64,000 nt of DNA, from positions 496,001 through 560,000 of the forward strand of contig NZ_JAEHFV010000002.1 of NCBI RefSeq assembly GCF_016522065.1. Reading direction: 5' to 3'. Under the pieces are notes generated by a model. That model did not search any database. It saw nothing but the letters and a program-made list of their open reading frames with translations, and had not been told where the DNA came from. A program made the position numbers and the translations under genes. Below, in pieces: positions 56,656-64,000 of this stretch (position 1 is its first letter; each line of letters begins with the position of its first letter). The stretch comes from Flavobacterium agrisoli. Lineage in GTDB: Bacteria; Bacteroidota; Bacteroidia; Flavobacteriales; Flavobacteriaceae.

Positions 56656-57624
56656 ATGAAAAAAACACTTTTATCCTTACTACTTTTGGCTGTTACCTAC
56701 GGGTACGGCCAAGAGTTAAATTTACCTACATTTACCCAATACCTAGCCGATAACCCTTTTGTAATATCGTCGGCCTATGCCGGTATTGGAGATAATTTGC
56801 GCATAAGAGTGAACGGGTTAACCCAGTGGGTGGGCGTTAAAGATGCACCCGATAATCAGGCCGTATATGCCGATTTCCGATTACTCGATCGCTCGGGTGT
56901 CGGATTGTCTTTTTACAACGATAAAAACGGAAATACACGCCAAACAGGGGCAAGGGTATCGTTTGCACACCACTTGGTGTTGGATTATTATTCCAAACAA
57001 TACCTTTCGTTTGGTATTTCGTATAATTTCAACAATTTCAAAGTCGATATCAACGAGTTTAGACCGCCTTACGGAGATGCTACTGTCGATCCGTATGTAA
57101 CCGACAACCGTTATACGTCCAACAATAACTTTGATGTAACCGCATTGTATCGCAACAAAGGCTTTTACGCCTCTTTTACGGCCAGTAACATTTTAAAAAA
57201 GAACTTGGATAAGTTCGACATCAACGAACCGGGGATGTTAGCTAATTTTCAGCTCTATTCCGGTTTAATCATCAAAGGAAACAACTTCAGCGAATTTGAA
57301 CCTTCTGTTTTTGTGCAATATTTTGCCAGCGACGGCCGTTCGAGTACCGACTTAAACTTCAAATACCGCAAATACAACCGCTACGACGATTATTATTGGG
57401 TAGGAGCCTCGTATCGTTTTTTAAACGACCAACCCGGCAAACCACTTAATGTTGGACCCATGTTAGGATTCTCCAAATCCAAATTCTATTTTGGCTATTC
57501 CTACCAAATCACCGCCAACGACATGGCTGCCTACAACTCCGGAACCCACATGATCACCCTTGGTTTCGATTTCTTACAAGCCATCAGCAACTGTCCGTGT
57601 ACCCAAAGCCCAGTACACGATTAG
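56656..57624 (+). CDS. sprF: PorP/SprF family type IX secretion membrane protein
   Basis: 322 residues from ATG 56656. Signal peptide MKKTLLSLLLLAVTYGYGQ, then LPTFTQYLADNPFVISSAYAGIGDNLRIRVNGLTQWVGVKDAPDNQAVYADFRL, the hallmark N-terminal stretch of the PorP/SprF family, and a barrel of amphipathic strands. In F. johnsoniae sprF is needed for SprB to reach the surface, and the two genes are adjacent, as here. A longer frame from 56584 lies inside the end of sprB and is not used: the context AAGAATACCATGAA at 56656 is identical to the sprB start context. Confidence 0.9.
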   Translation: MKKTLLSLLLLAVTYGYGQELNLPTFTQYLADNPFVISSAYAGIGDNLRIRVNGLTQWVGVKDAPDNQAVYADFRLLDRSGVGLSFYNDKNGNTRQTGARVSFAHHLVLDYYSKQYLSFGISYNFNNFKVDINEFRPPYGDATVDPYVTDNRYTSNNNFDVTALYRNKGFYASFTASNILKKNLDKFDINEPGMLANFQLYSGLIIKGNNFSEFEPSVFVQYFASDGRSSTDLNFKYRKYNRYDDYYWVGASYRFLNDQPGKPLNVGPMLGFSKSKFYFGYSYQITANDMAAYNSGTHMITLGFDFLQAISNCPCTQSPVHD

Positions 57625-57767
57625 TTGTGAATTGTGAATTGTGGATTCATCTGAATTGTGTGTTCAACTACCAACTACTAACTATCAACCATCAACCTAA
57701 ACTGACCATGCTAAAACGTTGAAAATGAAAAGTTATATTTTTCAAAAAAATAAACTATCTTAGGCTT

Positions 57768-58103
57768 ATGAAGATGAAAGAGTCTATACAAATGAAATTA
57801 GCTGAGTTTTTAACATTATGTAAAAACCATAATGTTAAAAATATCTATGCGTTTGGTTCTGCTGTGACCGAAAATTTCAATGAAGACGCTAGTGATATTG
57901 ATTTGCTTATCGAGATTGATAACGAAGACCCGATTGAGCGTGGAGAAATCTTAATGTCTATTTGGGATAAACTCGAAGTTTTTTTTCAAAGAAAAGTAGA
58001 TTTATTGACAAATGCATCCATTAAAAATCCTATTCTCCGAAAAAACATAGACTCCACAAAAATTTTAATTTATGACGGAAAAGAGCAAAAAGTATCTCTC
58101 TGA
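57768..58103 (+). CDS. mntA: MNT-type nucleotidyltransferase antitoxin
   Basis: 111 residues. The nucleotidyltransferase motif is YAFGSAVTENFNEDASDIDLLIEI: Gly30-Ser31 then, 11 residues later, Asp43 and Asp45 (families usually have 10 between). This is the minimal nucleotidyltransferase of type VII toxin-antitoxin pairs, which adds AMP to the HepT partner to inactivate it. The last 32 bases overlap the hepT start, so the pair is translationally coupled. It sits in an accessory region with many repeats. Start ATG 57768 is the first in frame; ATG 57774 is possible. Confidence 0.88.
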   Translation: MKMKESIQMKLAEFLTLCKNHNVKNIYAFGSAVTENFNEDASDIDLLIEIDNEDPIERGEILMSIWDKLEVFFQRKVDLLTNASIKNPILRKNIDSTKILIYDGKEQKVSL

Positions 58104-58407
58104 CGTCTTAATGGCGATACATTTAATCCGCGAATTTACGGTCGACATTACCGATTTCAGTATGTATGAAAAAGACCTTAAGACGCAAAGTGCCGTTGAA
58201 AGACAATTAGTAATTATTGGAGAGGCATTAAATAAATTAAGAAAGAACGAATTCGAAATTAATATCGAAAATGACAAAAAAATTATTGGTTTTCGTAATC
58301 GCTTAGTACACGCGTATGATAGTATCGATAATGCAATAGTTTGGGCAATTATAAACCGCCACTTAAAAAATTTACAAAACGAAATCGAAAGCCTACCAGG
58401 TTTATAA
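58072..58407 (+). CDS. hepT: HepT-like toxin (type VII toxin-antitoxin)
   Basis: 111 residues, all-helical HEPN fold. The conserved RX4HXY motif is RNRLVHAY (Arg75, His80, Tyr82), the catalytic RNase site that MNT AMPylates at Tyr. Upstream helix SAVERQLVIIGEALNKLRKNEFE is also typical. HepT cleaves RNA; substrate unknown here. The start overlaps mntA by 32 bases. The pair is followed by repeats and no further gene in the operon. Confidence 0.9.
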   Translation: MTEKSKKYLSDVLMAIHLIREFTVDITDFSMYEKDLKTQSAVERQLVIIGEALNKLRKNEFEINIENDKKIIGFRNRLVHAYDSIDNAIVWAIINRHLKNLQNEIESLPGL

Positions 58408-59239
58408 AACATAGAGCGATCGATGTAGAAAAATTGAAGCCAAACAGTGAGTTGTAGCGCAGTCAAGCACGAAAAAATAATCAAAAGTATGAAGCCACTT
58501 TTCTTTTTCCCACCCTTTAGGGCTGGGGTAAGGAAAAAGAAAAGCTCTTACACCCGCTGTCCGAATGCCCACGGCTCAAACACGCACAGCTTGTCACCCC
58601 GACGAAAGAGAGGTCACATAAAGAAAGATCACACATCAGATCGACTTTTTTTCTTTTTCCCACCCTTTAGGGCTGGGGTAAGAAAAAAGGAAAACTCCCA
58701 TACTCGTAATCCCATTCACGCACAGCTTGTCAACTCGACAAAAGAGAGGTCACATAACGCAAATAGCACGTATCACCTAGAGTGTTTTTCTTTTTTCCAC
58801 CCTTTAGGGCTGGGGTAAGGAAAAAGAAAAACTCCAATACTCGAAATCTCAATCACGCGCAGTTTGTCACCTCAACAAAGGAGAGGTCACATACAGCATT
58901 TAACATCAGTTGCTTCGAGTTTTTTTATTGAGTTCAACACAATAAAAAACGTATCAAAAGATTTAGGGTCTCGGCAAAGAAAAAGAAAATAGTAGCAAAT
59001 GCAAAACCTGATCTACACCAACCACCAACTGAATCCCCACTGTTAATAAGTAGTTCGGTTTTCGTATCAAATCCAAAAAATTAAGAATTTTCTTTTAAAT
59101 TGCAGTGCTACTTGCAGAGTTATCCACCAATGTTGAGGTATTACCCAAAAAAACAAATATTTTACAATAGCTGTAACCAATTTGACGCAACCTTTTATAG
59201 AACTAAACATCTATGTATTAAATGATAAACTTAGAAAAC
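58408..59239. repeat. Gene-free region with three copies of a structured repeat
   Basis: Three copies, anchored on the hairpin core CCACCCTTTAGGGCTGGGG at about 58510, 58660 and 58797 (spacing 150 and 137). Each has CTTTTTCC...GGAAAAAG outer arms and then a word like GCACAGCTTGTCACC..GAGAGGTCACATA that folds into a second hairpin. From about 58900 to 59239 I see nothing recognisable. Open frames across the repeats are artefacts. Confidence 0.8.
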
Positions 59240-59638
59240 ATGAAAAAACAAATTTTACTTTTATTAACTATTGGACTCTTATTTTCTTGTTCTAATGATG
59301 ATCAAAACAAGTCCGAAACTAAATTGATTGGAAAATAGAAATTAATTGAGCAATTGATTGACATAGGAGATGGAAAAGGAACCTTTCGACCAGTTGAGAG
59401 TGATATAATGATTGAATTTAAAAATGACGGAACTGTGTTAACAAACAGCTTTGTGTGTGACCCTTATGGAAAAGATAGTATAAGTACTGGAAATTTTAAC
59501 CTAGATGATAGTACTATAACCACTAATTGTAACAATCCAAACTTTGCAACAATTCGGTTTGAATTAAAAAACCAATTTCTAATTTTAAATTTTAATTCTA
59601 ATGAAGGACATTCTAAAAAATTTAAAAAGATGAATTAA
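59240..59638 (+). pseudogene. Lipocalin-like lipoprotein broken by in-frame TAG
   Basis: Translation from ATG 59240 gives a lipoprotein signal (MKKQILLLLTIGLLFSCSND, lipobox FSC) and continues to LIGK, then codon 33 is TAG (59336-59338). The same frame continues without interruption for another 99 codons (KLIEQLIDIGDGKGTFRPVESDIMIEFKNDGT...) to a stop at 59636. The family usually has LIGTWKL here, so the stop most simply replaces TGG (Trp). The rest of the protein fits the small lipocalin-like lipoproteins of Flavobacteria. It may be a real nonsense mutation or a sequencing error. Confidence 0.82.
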
Positions 59639-60503
59639 AATCCCACTCCGCGAACAGTTTTTTTTAAAAATGTACGCCAAATAAGAACATTTAAAAAAAT
59701 TGAAGGTCGTGATATTTCGAAATACAGTGTACCAATCTTATTGGGAGCGAATAACTTTGTTATTTCGTTATCGCTTTTGTGCAAATCCACGTGAATGCCC
59801 ATAGCAAAACCATTGCGCCCCTTGCGGTTAAAAAAGCAAACAAGAATCTGCTTCCTCCCCAAACTCTAGAGAAACGTTTACAAAATTCCTAGCGCCCTTA
59901 GCGTATTCCCCACCAAGCATATCCAAAATCGTTGCGCCCCTTGCGGTTAACCCATCTACCACAGTAATGCACTTTTTTTCCCTCCCTTCAGGTTTGGAGT
60001 AAAGAAAAAGGAAAGCTCCAATACTCGAAATCCCAATTACGCACAGCTTGTCAGCCCGACAAAGGAGAGGTGACATAAAGCAAATAGCACGCATCACCTC
60101 GACTTTTTTTCTTTTTCCCTCCCTTTAGGTTTGGAGTAAAGAAAAAGGAAAGCTCCAATACTCGAAATCCCATACACGCAAAGTTTGTCACCTCGACAAA
60201 GGAGAGGTCACATAAAGAAAATAACTCTCATCACCTCCAGTGTTTTTCTTTTTCCCACCCTTTAGGGCTGGGGTAAGGAAAAAGAAAATAGCAACTATAA
60301 GGTGAACAACAACTCACAACTCACAACCGACAACTCACAACAACACCCAGCGCCCTTTGCGTATTCCCCACCAAGCATATCCAAAACCATTGCGTCCCTT
60401 GCGGTTAAACCCCATAGTCAAACCCCGCCTAAATTATAACGTTTTCGTAAATAAAACGCAAGTTTTTTTGAATTATTAAAATTTATTAGTGAACCAAAAG
60501 TCC
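59639..60503. repeat. Gene-free region with three more copies of the structured repeat and other repeated words
   Basis: Copies at about 59980, 60118 and 60254 (spacing about 137) belong to the same family as those at 58.5-58.9 kb. Two copies of GCGTATTCCCCACCAAGCAT, each with 5' AGCGCCCTT and a 3' TTGCGGTTAA segment, occur at about 59891-59950 and 60349-60408. A third TTGCGGTTAA lies near 59822. No coding frame is supported. Confidence 0.8.
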
Positions 60504-60511
60504 TATATTTG
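60504..60511 (+). promoter_or_regulatory. -7 box of pgk
   Basis: TATATTTG matches TAnnTTTG exactly, 28 bases before the pgk ATG at 60539. The codon at 60509 that could extend the frame upstream lies inside this box. Confidence 0.6.
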
Positions 60512-60538
60512 TGGCACTTTCAAGAAAAAAACTACGTT

Positions 60539-61726
60539 ATGAAAACACTAAACGATTTTAATTTTGCAGCTAAAAAAGCCATCATCCGTGTGGACTTTAA
60601 TGTTCCTTTAGACGAAAATTTCAAGGTAACCGATACGACCCGTATTGATGCTGCCAAACCAACCATTGATAAAATTCTAGCCGACGGTGGCAGTGTGATT
60701 TTAATGTCGCATTTAGGTCGACCAAAAGGAGCAGAAGAAAAATATTCCCTCAAACATATTGTAGCAACAGTCAGTGAAATACTAGGAGTTCCTGTAAAAT
60801 TTGCCACGAACTGTGTAGGTGCCGAAGCCAAAGATGCAGCAGCACATTTAAAAGCAGGCGAAGTCTTGTTGTTAGAAAATTTGCGTTTTCACGCAGAAGA
60901 AGAAGCTGGAGATGTGGATTTTGCTAAAGAATTAGCTTCATTGGGAGACATTTATGTAAATGATGCCTTTGGTACTGCACACAGAGCACATGCTTCTACA
61001 ACAATTATCGCGCAATTTTTTCCAGATGCCAAATGTTTCGGAACCTTATTGGCAAAAGAAATTGAGAGCTTAAACAAAGTATTGAAAGACAGCGAAAAGC
61101 CGGTAACGGCCGTTTTAGGAGGCTCTAAAGTGTCGTCTAAAATCACGGTAATCGAAAATATTTTAGACAAAGTAGACCACATGATTATTGGGGGCGGAAT
61201 GACGTTTACCTTCATTAAAGCGCAAGGAGGTCAAATTGGAGAGTCTATTTGTGAAGATGATAAATTAGATTTGGCTTTAGAAATCCTAAGAAAAGCAAAA
61301 GAAAAAGGAGTTCAAATTCATATTCCGGTTGATGTAGTGGCGGCAGATGATTTTTCAAATTCAGCCAACACACAAGTGGTAGCGGTTACCGCTATTCCTG
61401 ATGGATGGCAAGGATTAGACGCAGGTCCAAAATCGCTGGAAAATTTCAGAAAAGTGATTTTGCAGTCAAAAACCATTTTATGGAACGGCCCATTAGGGGT
61501 TTTCGAAATGGAAACATTTGCGAAAGGAACCATTTCGTTAGGGGATGATATTGCCGAAGCAACAGCAAACGGAGCCTTCTCTTTAGTAGGGGGTGGCGAC
61601 TCAGTAGCGGCCGTAAAACAATTCGGATTCGAAGATAAAATGAGTTATGTTTCTACCGGAGGTGGCGCCATGCTCGAAATGTTAGAAGGAAAAGTGTTGC
61701 CAGGTATTGCGGCAATTTTAGACTAA
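60539..61726 (+). CDS. pgk: Phosphoglycerate kinase
   Basis: 395 residues from ATG 60539. It makes ATP and 3-phosphoglycerate from 1,3-bisphosphoglycerate in glycolysis. The substrate-binding [20 protein letters not shown] and MSHLGRPKG (about 60-68), the [10 protein letters not shown] region, GGSKVSSKI hinge, [21 protein letters not shown] and the nucleotide-binding [13 protein letters not shown] near 360 are intact. The upstream in-frame extension (from 60509) overlaps the promoter. Followed by the lytic transglycosylase gene after 106 bases. Confidence 0.97.
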   Translation: MKTLNDFNFAAKKAIIRVDFNVPLDENFKVTDTTRIDAAKPTIDKILADGGSVILMSHLGRPKGAEEKYSLKHIVATVSEILGVPVKFATNCVGAEAKDAAAHLKAGEVLLLENLRFHAEEEAGDVDFAKELASLGDIYVNDAFGTAHRAHASTTIIAQFFPDAKCFGTLLAKEIESLNKVLKDSEKPVTAVLGGSKVSSKITVIENILDKVDHMIIGGGMTFTFIKAQGGQIGESICEDDKLDLALEILRKAKEKGVQIHIPVDVVAADDFSNSANTQVVAVTAIPDGWQGLDAGPKSLENFRKVILQSKTILWNGPLGVFEMETFAKGTISLGDDIAEATANGAFSLVGGGDSVAAVKQFGFEDKMSYVSTGGGAMLEMLEGKVLPGIAAILD

Positions 61727-61832
61727 CTGTCTCATTTTTAACATGATTTAAACATTTTTTTAATTTCAACAAGTTAAGTTTGCAAAAAAAGTTTATCTTG
61801 CAATTTGTGAGCCCCTTGTTGAAATTAAGATT

Positions 61833-63662
61833 ATGTTAGTAAAAAATACCACTCTTACAGTTTTATTTCTTTTTTCTGCTGCCCTTTTCGCCCAAGAAAA
61901 AAAACCTCAAACAGCAACCGAACTTTCCTATTTAGACCAAGTTAAACAATCGTTTACTAGAGTCGAAAAAGCCGCCCAACTGGATAGTTTATGGGTAAAC
62001 GAATTGGTCGATTTGGATTTGTACAACAATCTCAACCAAGAAGTAGCCGAAAACACCAACACAACAGATGTAGATGTCGAATTACCTACCGAGGTACTCA
62101 AACAAAGGTTGCAAGCGATGAACCAAAAATCACCTTTTAACATTGTCTACAACGAAGGCCTCGAAAAAACCATCAAATCGTATTTAAAATACCGAAGAAA
62201 ATCATTAGGTCGTTTAATGGCCCTTTCCGATTATTATTTTCCGGTTTTTGAAGAAGCGTTTGCCAAGTTAAATGTACCACTCGAAATCAAATATTTAGCC
62301 ATTGTAGAATCGGCTCTAAATGCAAAAGCCGTTTCGCGAATGGGTGCCACCGGACTTTGGCAGTTCATGTACCATACCGGTAAACAATACAATTTAAAAA
62401 TAGATTCGTATATAGACGAACGCAGTGATCCCTTAAAATCCAGTGAGGCTGCGGCCGATTATATGTCTAAAATGTATACCATTTTTGGCGACTGGGATTT
62501 GGTTTTAGCCTCGTATAATTCCGGACCTGGAAATGTGACCAAAGCAATTCGCCGTTCGGGAGGCAAACAAAATTTTTGGGAAATCAAAAAGTACTTACCA
62601 AGAGAAACCCAAGGATATGTACCAGCTTTTTTAGCGACCATGTATTTGTACGAATACCGTAACGAACACGGAATTGTGCCTCAAAAAGCCAGCATCCAAC
62701 ATTTTGAAACCGATACCGTGGCGGTAAAACAAGAAATGAGCTTTAAAGATATTGCCAGTTTGTTAGAGGTACCCGAAAAAGAAGTGGAATTACTAAACCC
62801 ATCCTACAAATTAAAAGTGATTCCGGTGTATCCCAACGAAACGCATTATTTGCGATTGCCATTGGATAAAATTGCGCTTTTTACAGCCAATGAGCCTAAG
62901 ATATATGCGTATTTAACCAATAAAAACAATCCTGAATTCCTTCACCCACATACCGAAGCTTTTGCAGAAAACAACAACAAAGCAAATGGCAAGGTAAAAT
63001 ATTACGAAATTCAACGCGGAGATAATTTGAGTACCATTGCCGATAAATTTGACGTTTCGATACTCGAATTGAAAAGTTGGAACAAATTAGATTCCAATGC
63101 CATTATCGCGGGCGCTACCTTGCAAGTTCAGAAAGAAGAGCCAGTGAAGGCTGTAGCAGTGAAGGAAAACGCGATCCAAGTGAGCTCCAAAAGCAACAAG
63201 AAAAAAACAGAGGATGTTGTGGCAGAAACGCCGAATAAAACGTCTAAAAATAGTGCTGATCCTGAACTATACCAAATTAAATCGGGTGATAATTTAGAAG
63301 CCATTGCCAAAGCCAACAACACAACAGTAGCCGATTTGCAAGAATGGAATCATTTAAATTCGACTAAAATTACCGTGGGTAAAAGTTTAATTGTAGCGCC
63401 TGCTGAGGTGGTTGAAGTTCCTGTAATTACAAAGCCAAAAGTAGTGGTAGAACCGGCTTCAAATGCTGTGGCAGCATTCAAAAGGCAAACAACCCAACCT
63501 GTTTCTTCACAAGGGATGAACTATCAAGTCCAAAAAGGCGACTCGTTGTTTAGCATCGCCAAAAAATACCCAGGTATTTCTGTTTCCGATTTAAAAAAAT
63601 GGAACGACGGCATTCAGGCCAAAGATTTAAAGCCCGGAATGAAACTTAAAATTAACGGCTAA
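61833..63662 (+). CDS. LysM-containing lytic murein transglycosylase (MltD-like)
   Basis: 609 residues. A signal peptide (LFLFSAALFAQ) is followed by the SLT domain (about 130-300) with IVESALNAKAVSRMGATGLWQFM, catalytic Glu159, and the SYNSGPGNVTKAIRRSGG core. Three LysM domains end the protein: about 389-432 (YYEIQRGDNLSTIADKFDV), 480-523 (YQIKSGDNLEAIAKANN) and 564-609 (YQVQKGDSLFSIAKKY). It cleaves peptidoglycan glycan strands with anhydro ends in the periplasm, with LysM binding glycan. It follows pgk and precedes a DUF4837 lipoprotein, an order I believe is common in Flavobacteria. Confidence 0.92.
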   Translation: MLVKNTTLTVLFLFSAALFAQEKKPQTATELSYLDQVKQSFTRVEKAAQLDSLWVNELVDLDLYNNLNQEVAENTNTTDVDVELPTEVLKQRLQAMNQKSPFNIVYNEGLEKTIKSYLKYRRKSLGRLMALSDYYFPVFEEAFAKLNVPLEIKYLAIVESALNAKAVSRMGATGLWQFMYHTGKQYNLKIDSYIDERSDPLKSSEAAADYMSKMYTIFGDWDLVLASYNSGPGNVTKAIRRSGGKQNFWEIKKYLPRETQGYVPAFLATMYLYEYRNEHGIVPQKASIQHFETDTVAVKQEMSFKDIASLLEVPEKEVELLNPSYKLKVIPVYPNETHYLRLPLDKIALFTANEPKIYAYLTNKNNPEFLHPHTEAFAENNNKANGKVKYYEIQRGDNLSTIADKFDVSILELKSWNKLDSNAIIAGATLQVQKEEPVKAVAVKENAIQVSSKSNKKKTEDVVAETPNKTSKNSADPELYQIKSGDNLEAIAKANNTTVADLQEWNHLNSTKITVGKSLIVAPAEVVEVPVITKPKVVVEPASNAVAAFKRQTTQPVSSQGMNYQVQKGDSLFSIAKKYPGISVSDLKKWNDGIQAKDLKPGMKLKING

Positions 63663-63677
63663 ACCAAAAAAATACGT

Positions 63678-63685
63678 TATTTTTG
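63678..63685 (+). promoter_or_regulatory. -7 box of the DUF4837 gene
   Basis: TATTTTTG, exact TAnnTTTG match, 24 bases before ATG 63709. No good -33 element is seen. Confidence 0.4.
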
Positions 63686-63708
63686 GTAGTCATTCTAGTT
63701 TCTCTCCA

Positions 63709-64000
63709 ATGAATAAATCGTTTTGTATCGCTTTTTTGGTAGCACTCTTATGTGCCTCTTGTTTGCAAAAAAACGACAAGCTAAACAGTCGCGAAGTCAA
63801 CAAAATCAATACCGTTTCCTTGATTATTGACGACCAATTGTGGTATGGCGAAATAGGCGATACCCTCCGAAACAAATTGGCCTCACCCGTGTTTGGTCTC
63901 ACTAAAGAGGAACCGCTGTTTACCATCAACCAATATTCAATCAAATTGCTTGAAGGTTTTATGACCAAAGGGCGCAACGTCATTGTGGTCAAAAAAGGCG
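63709..64000 (+). CDS. DUF4837 family lipoprotein, partial
   Basis: 97 codons are visible before the window ends. The N-terminus (MNKSFCIAFLVALLCASCLQK) has a lipobox ASC, so it is probably a lipoprotein. The following NTVSLIIDDQLWYGEIGDTLRNKLASPVFGLTKEEPLFTINQY is the recognisable DUF4837 start, conserved in Bacteroidota and of unknown function. It starts 46 bases after the transglycosylase stop. Confidence 0.88.
   Translation, partial: MNKSFCIAFLVALLCASCLQKNDKLNSREVNKINTVSLIIDDQLWYGEIGDTLRNKLASPVFGLTKEEPLFTINQYSIKLLEGFMTKGRNVIVVKKG

Noticed and set aside
58447..58818. 123-codon frame across the structured repeats after hepT
   Set aside because: It is made of the repeat hairpins read as codons, with no plausible protein features.
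59828..60097. Minus-strand frame in the repeat region
   Set aside because: Its sequence is the repeat family in reverse; no gene features.

Overview
This window comes from the chromosome of a Bacteroidota bacterium of the class Flavobacteriia, probably Flavobacterium or a close relative. The evidence is the low GC content, the Bacteroidota-type promoters (a TAnnTTTG -7 box), the T9SS/gliding gene set (sprC-sprD-sprB-sprF), and family-specific proteins such as a GIN-domain protein, an HU-CCDC81/SPOR protein, DUF4175 and DUF4837.

Layout. 0-1 kb: the 5' part of an AAA+ ATPase gene (DUF4143 type, minus strand, runs off the left edge) with 32-bp palindromic direct repeats at its promoter. 1-6 kb: rpiB, a 760-bp AT-rich gap, a small DUF2007-like gene, and an rnr / GIN-domain / LysE-family operon. 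6.3-7 kb: tRNA-Cys(GCA) on the minus strand, followed by six degenerate 90-bp tandem copies of its 3' end plus terminator. 7-31.5 kb: mostly housekeeping genes: folB, glnS (with an extra C-terminal domain), a small envelope-stress-like trio (YtxH, holin-like, coiled coil), SPFH protein, gltX, DUF4175, ybeY, mnmG, methyltransferase, Skp/OmpH-like lipoprotein, PIF1-like helicase, SPOR protein, dprA, trpS, plsC-like, recA, thioesterase, DoxX, holB. Four parS (ParB-binding) sites flank mnmG, so this region probably lies near the replication origin.

32-57.6 kb: a six-gene plus-strand operon matching the gliding-motility sprB locus. It holds two secreted proteins of unknown role, SprC, SprD (PorP-like barrel, about 18 Ala/Lys-rich 17-residue repeats, SPOR-like end), the 5935-residue adhesin SprB, and SprF (PorP/SprF family). 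A good promoter (TTG-N19-TATTTTTG) lies in front. SprB carries a higher-order repeat of about 1.78 kb (about 595 residues, roughly seven modules each). SprF and SprD are expected to act with the type IX secretion system that exports SprB; SprB and SprC carry type-B sorting domains.

57.7-60.5 kb: an accessory stretch with a MNT/HepT toxin-antitoxin pair, six copies of a structured repeat of about 140 bp, and a lipocalin-like lipoprotein gene broken by one in-frame TAG. 60.5-64 kb: pgk, a LysM-containing lytic transglycosylase, and the start of a DUF4837 lipoprotein that runs off the right edge.

Functions are assigned by recognising motifs and family architecture by eye. No database search, folding or alignment program was run.
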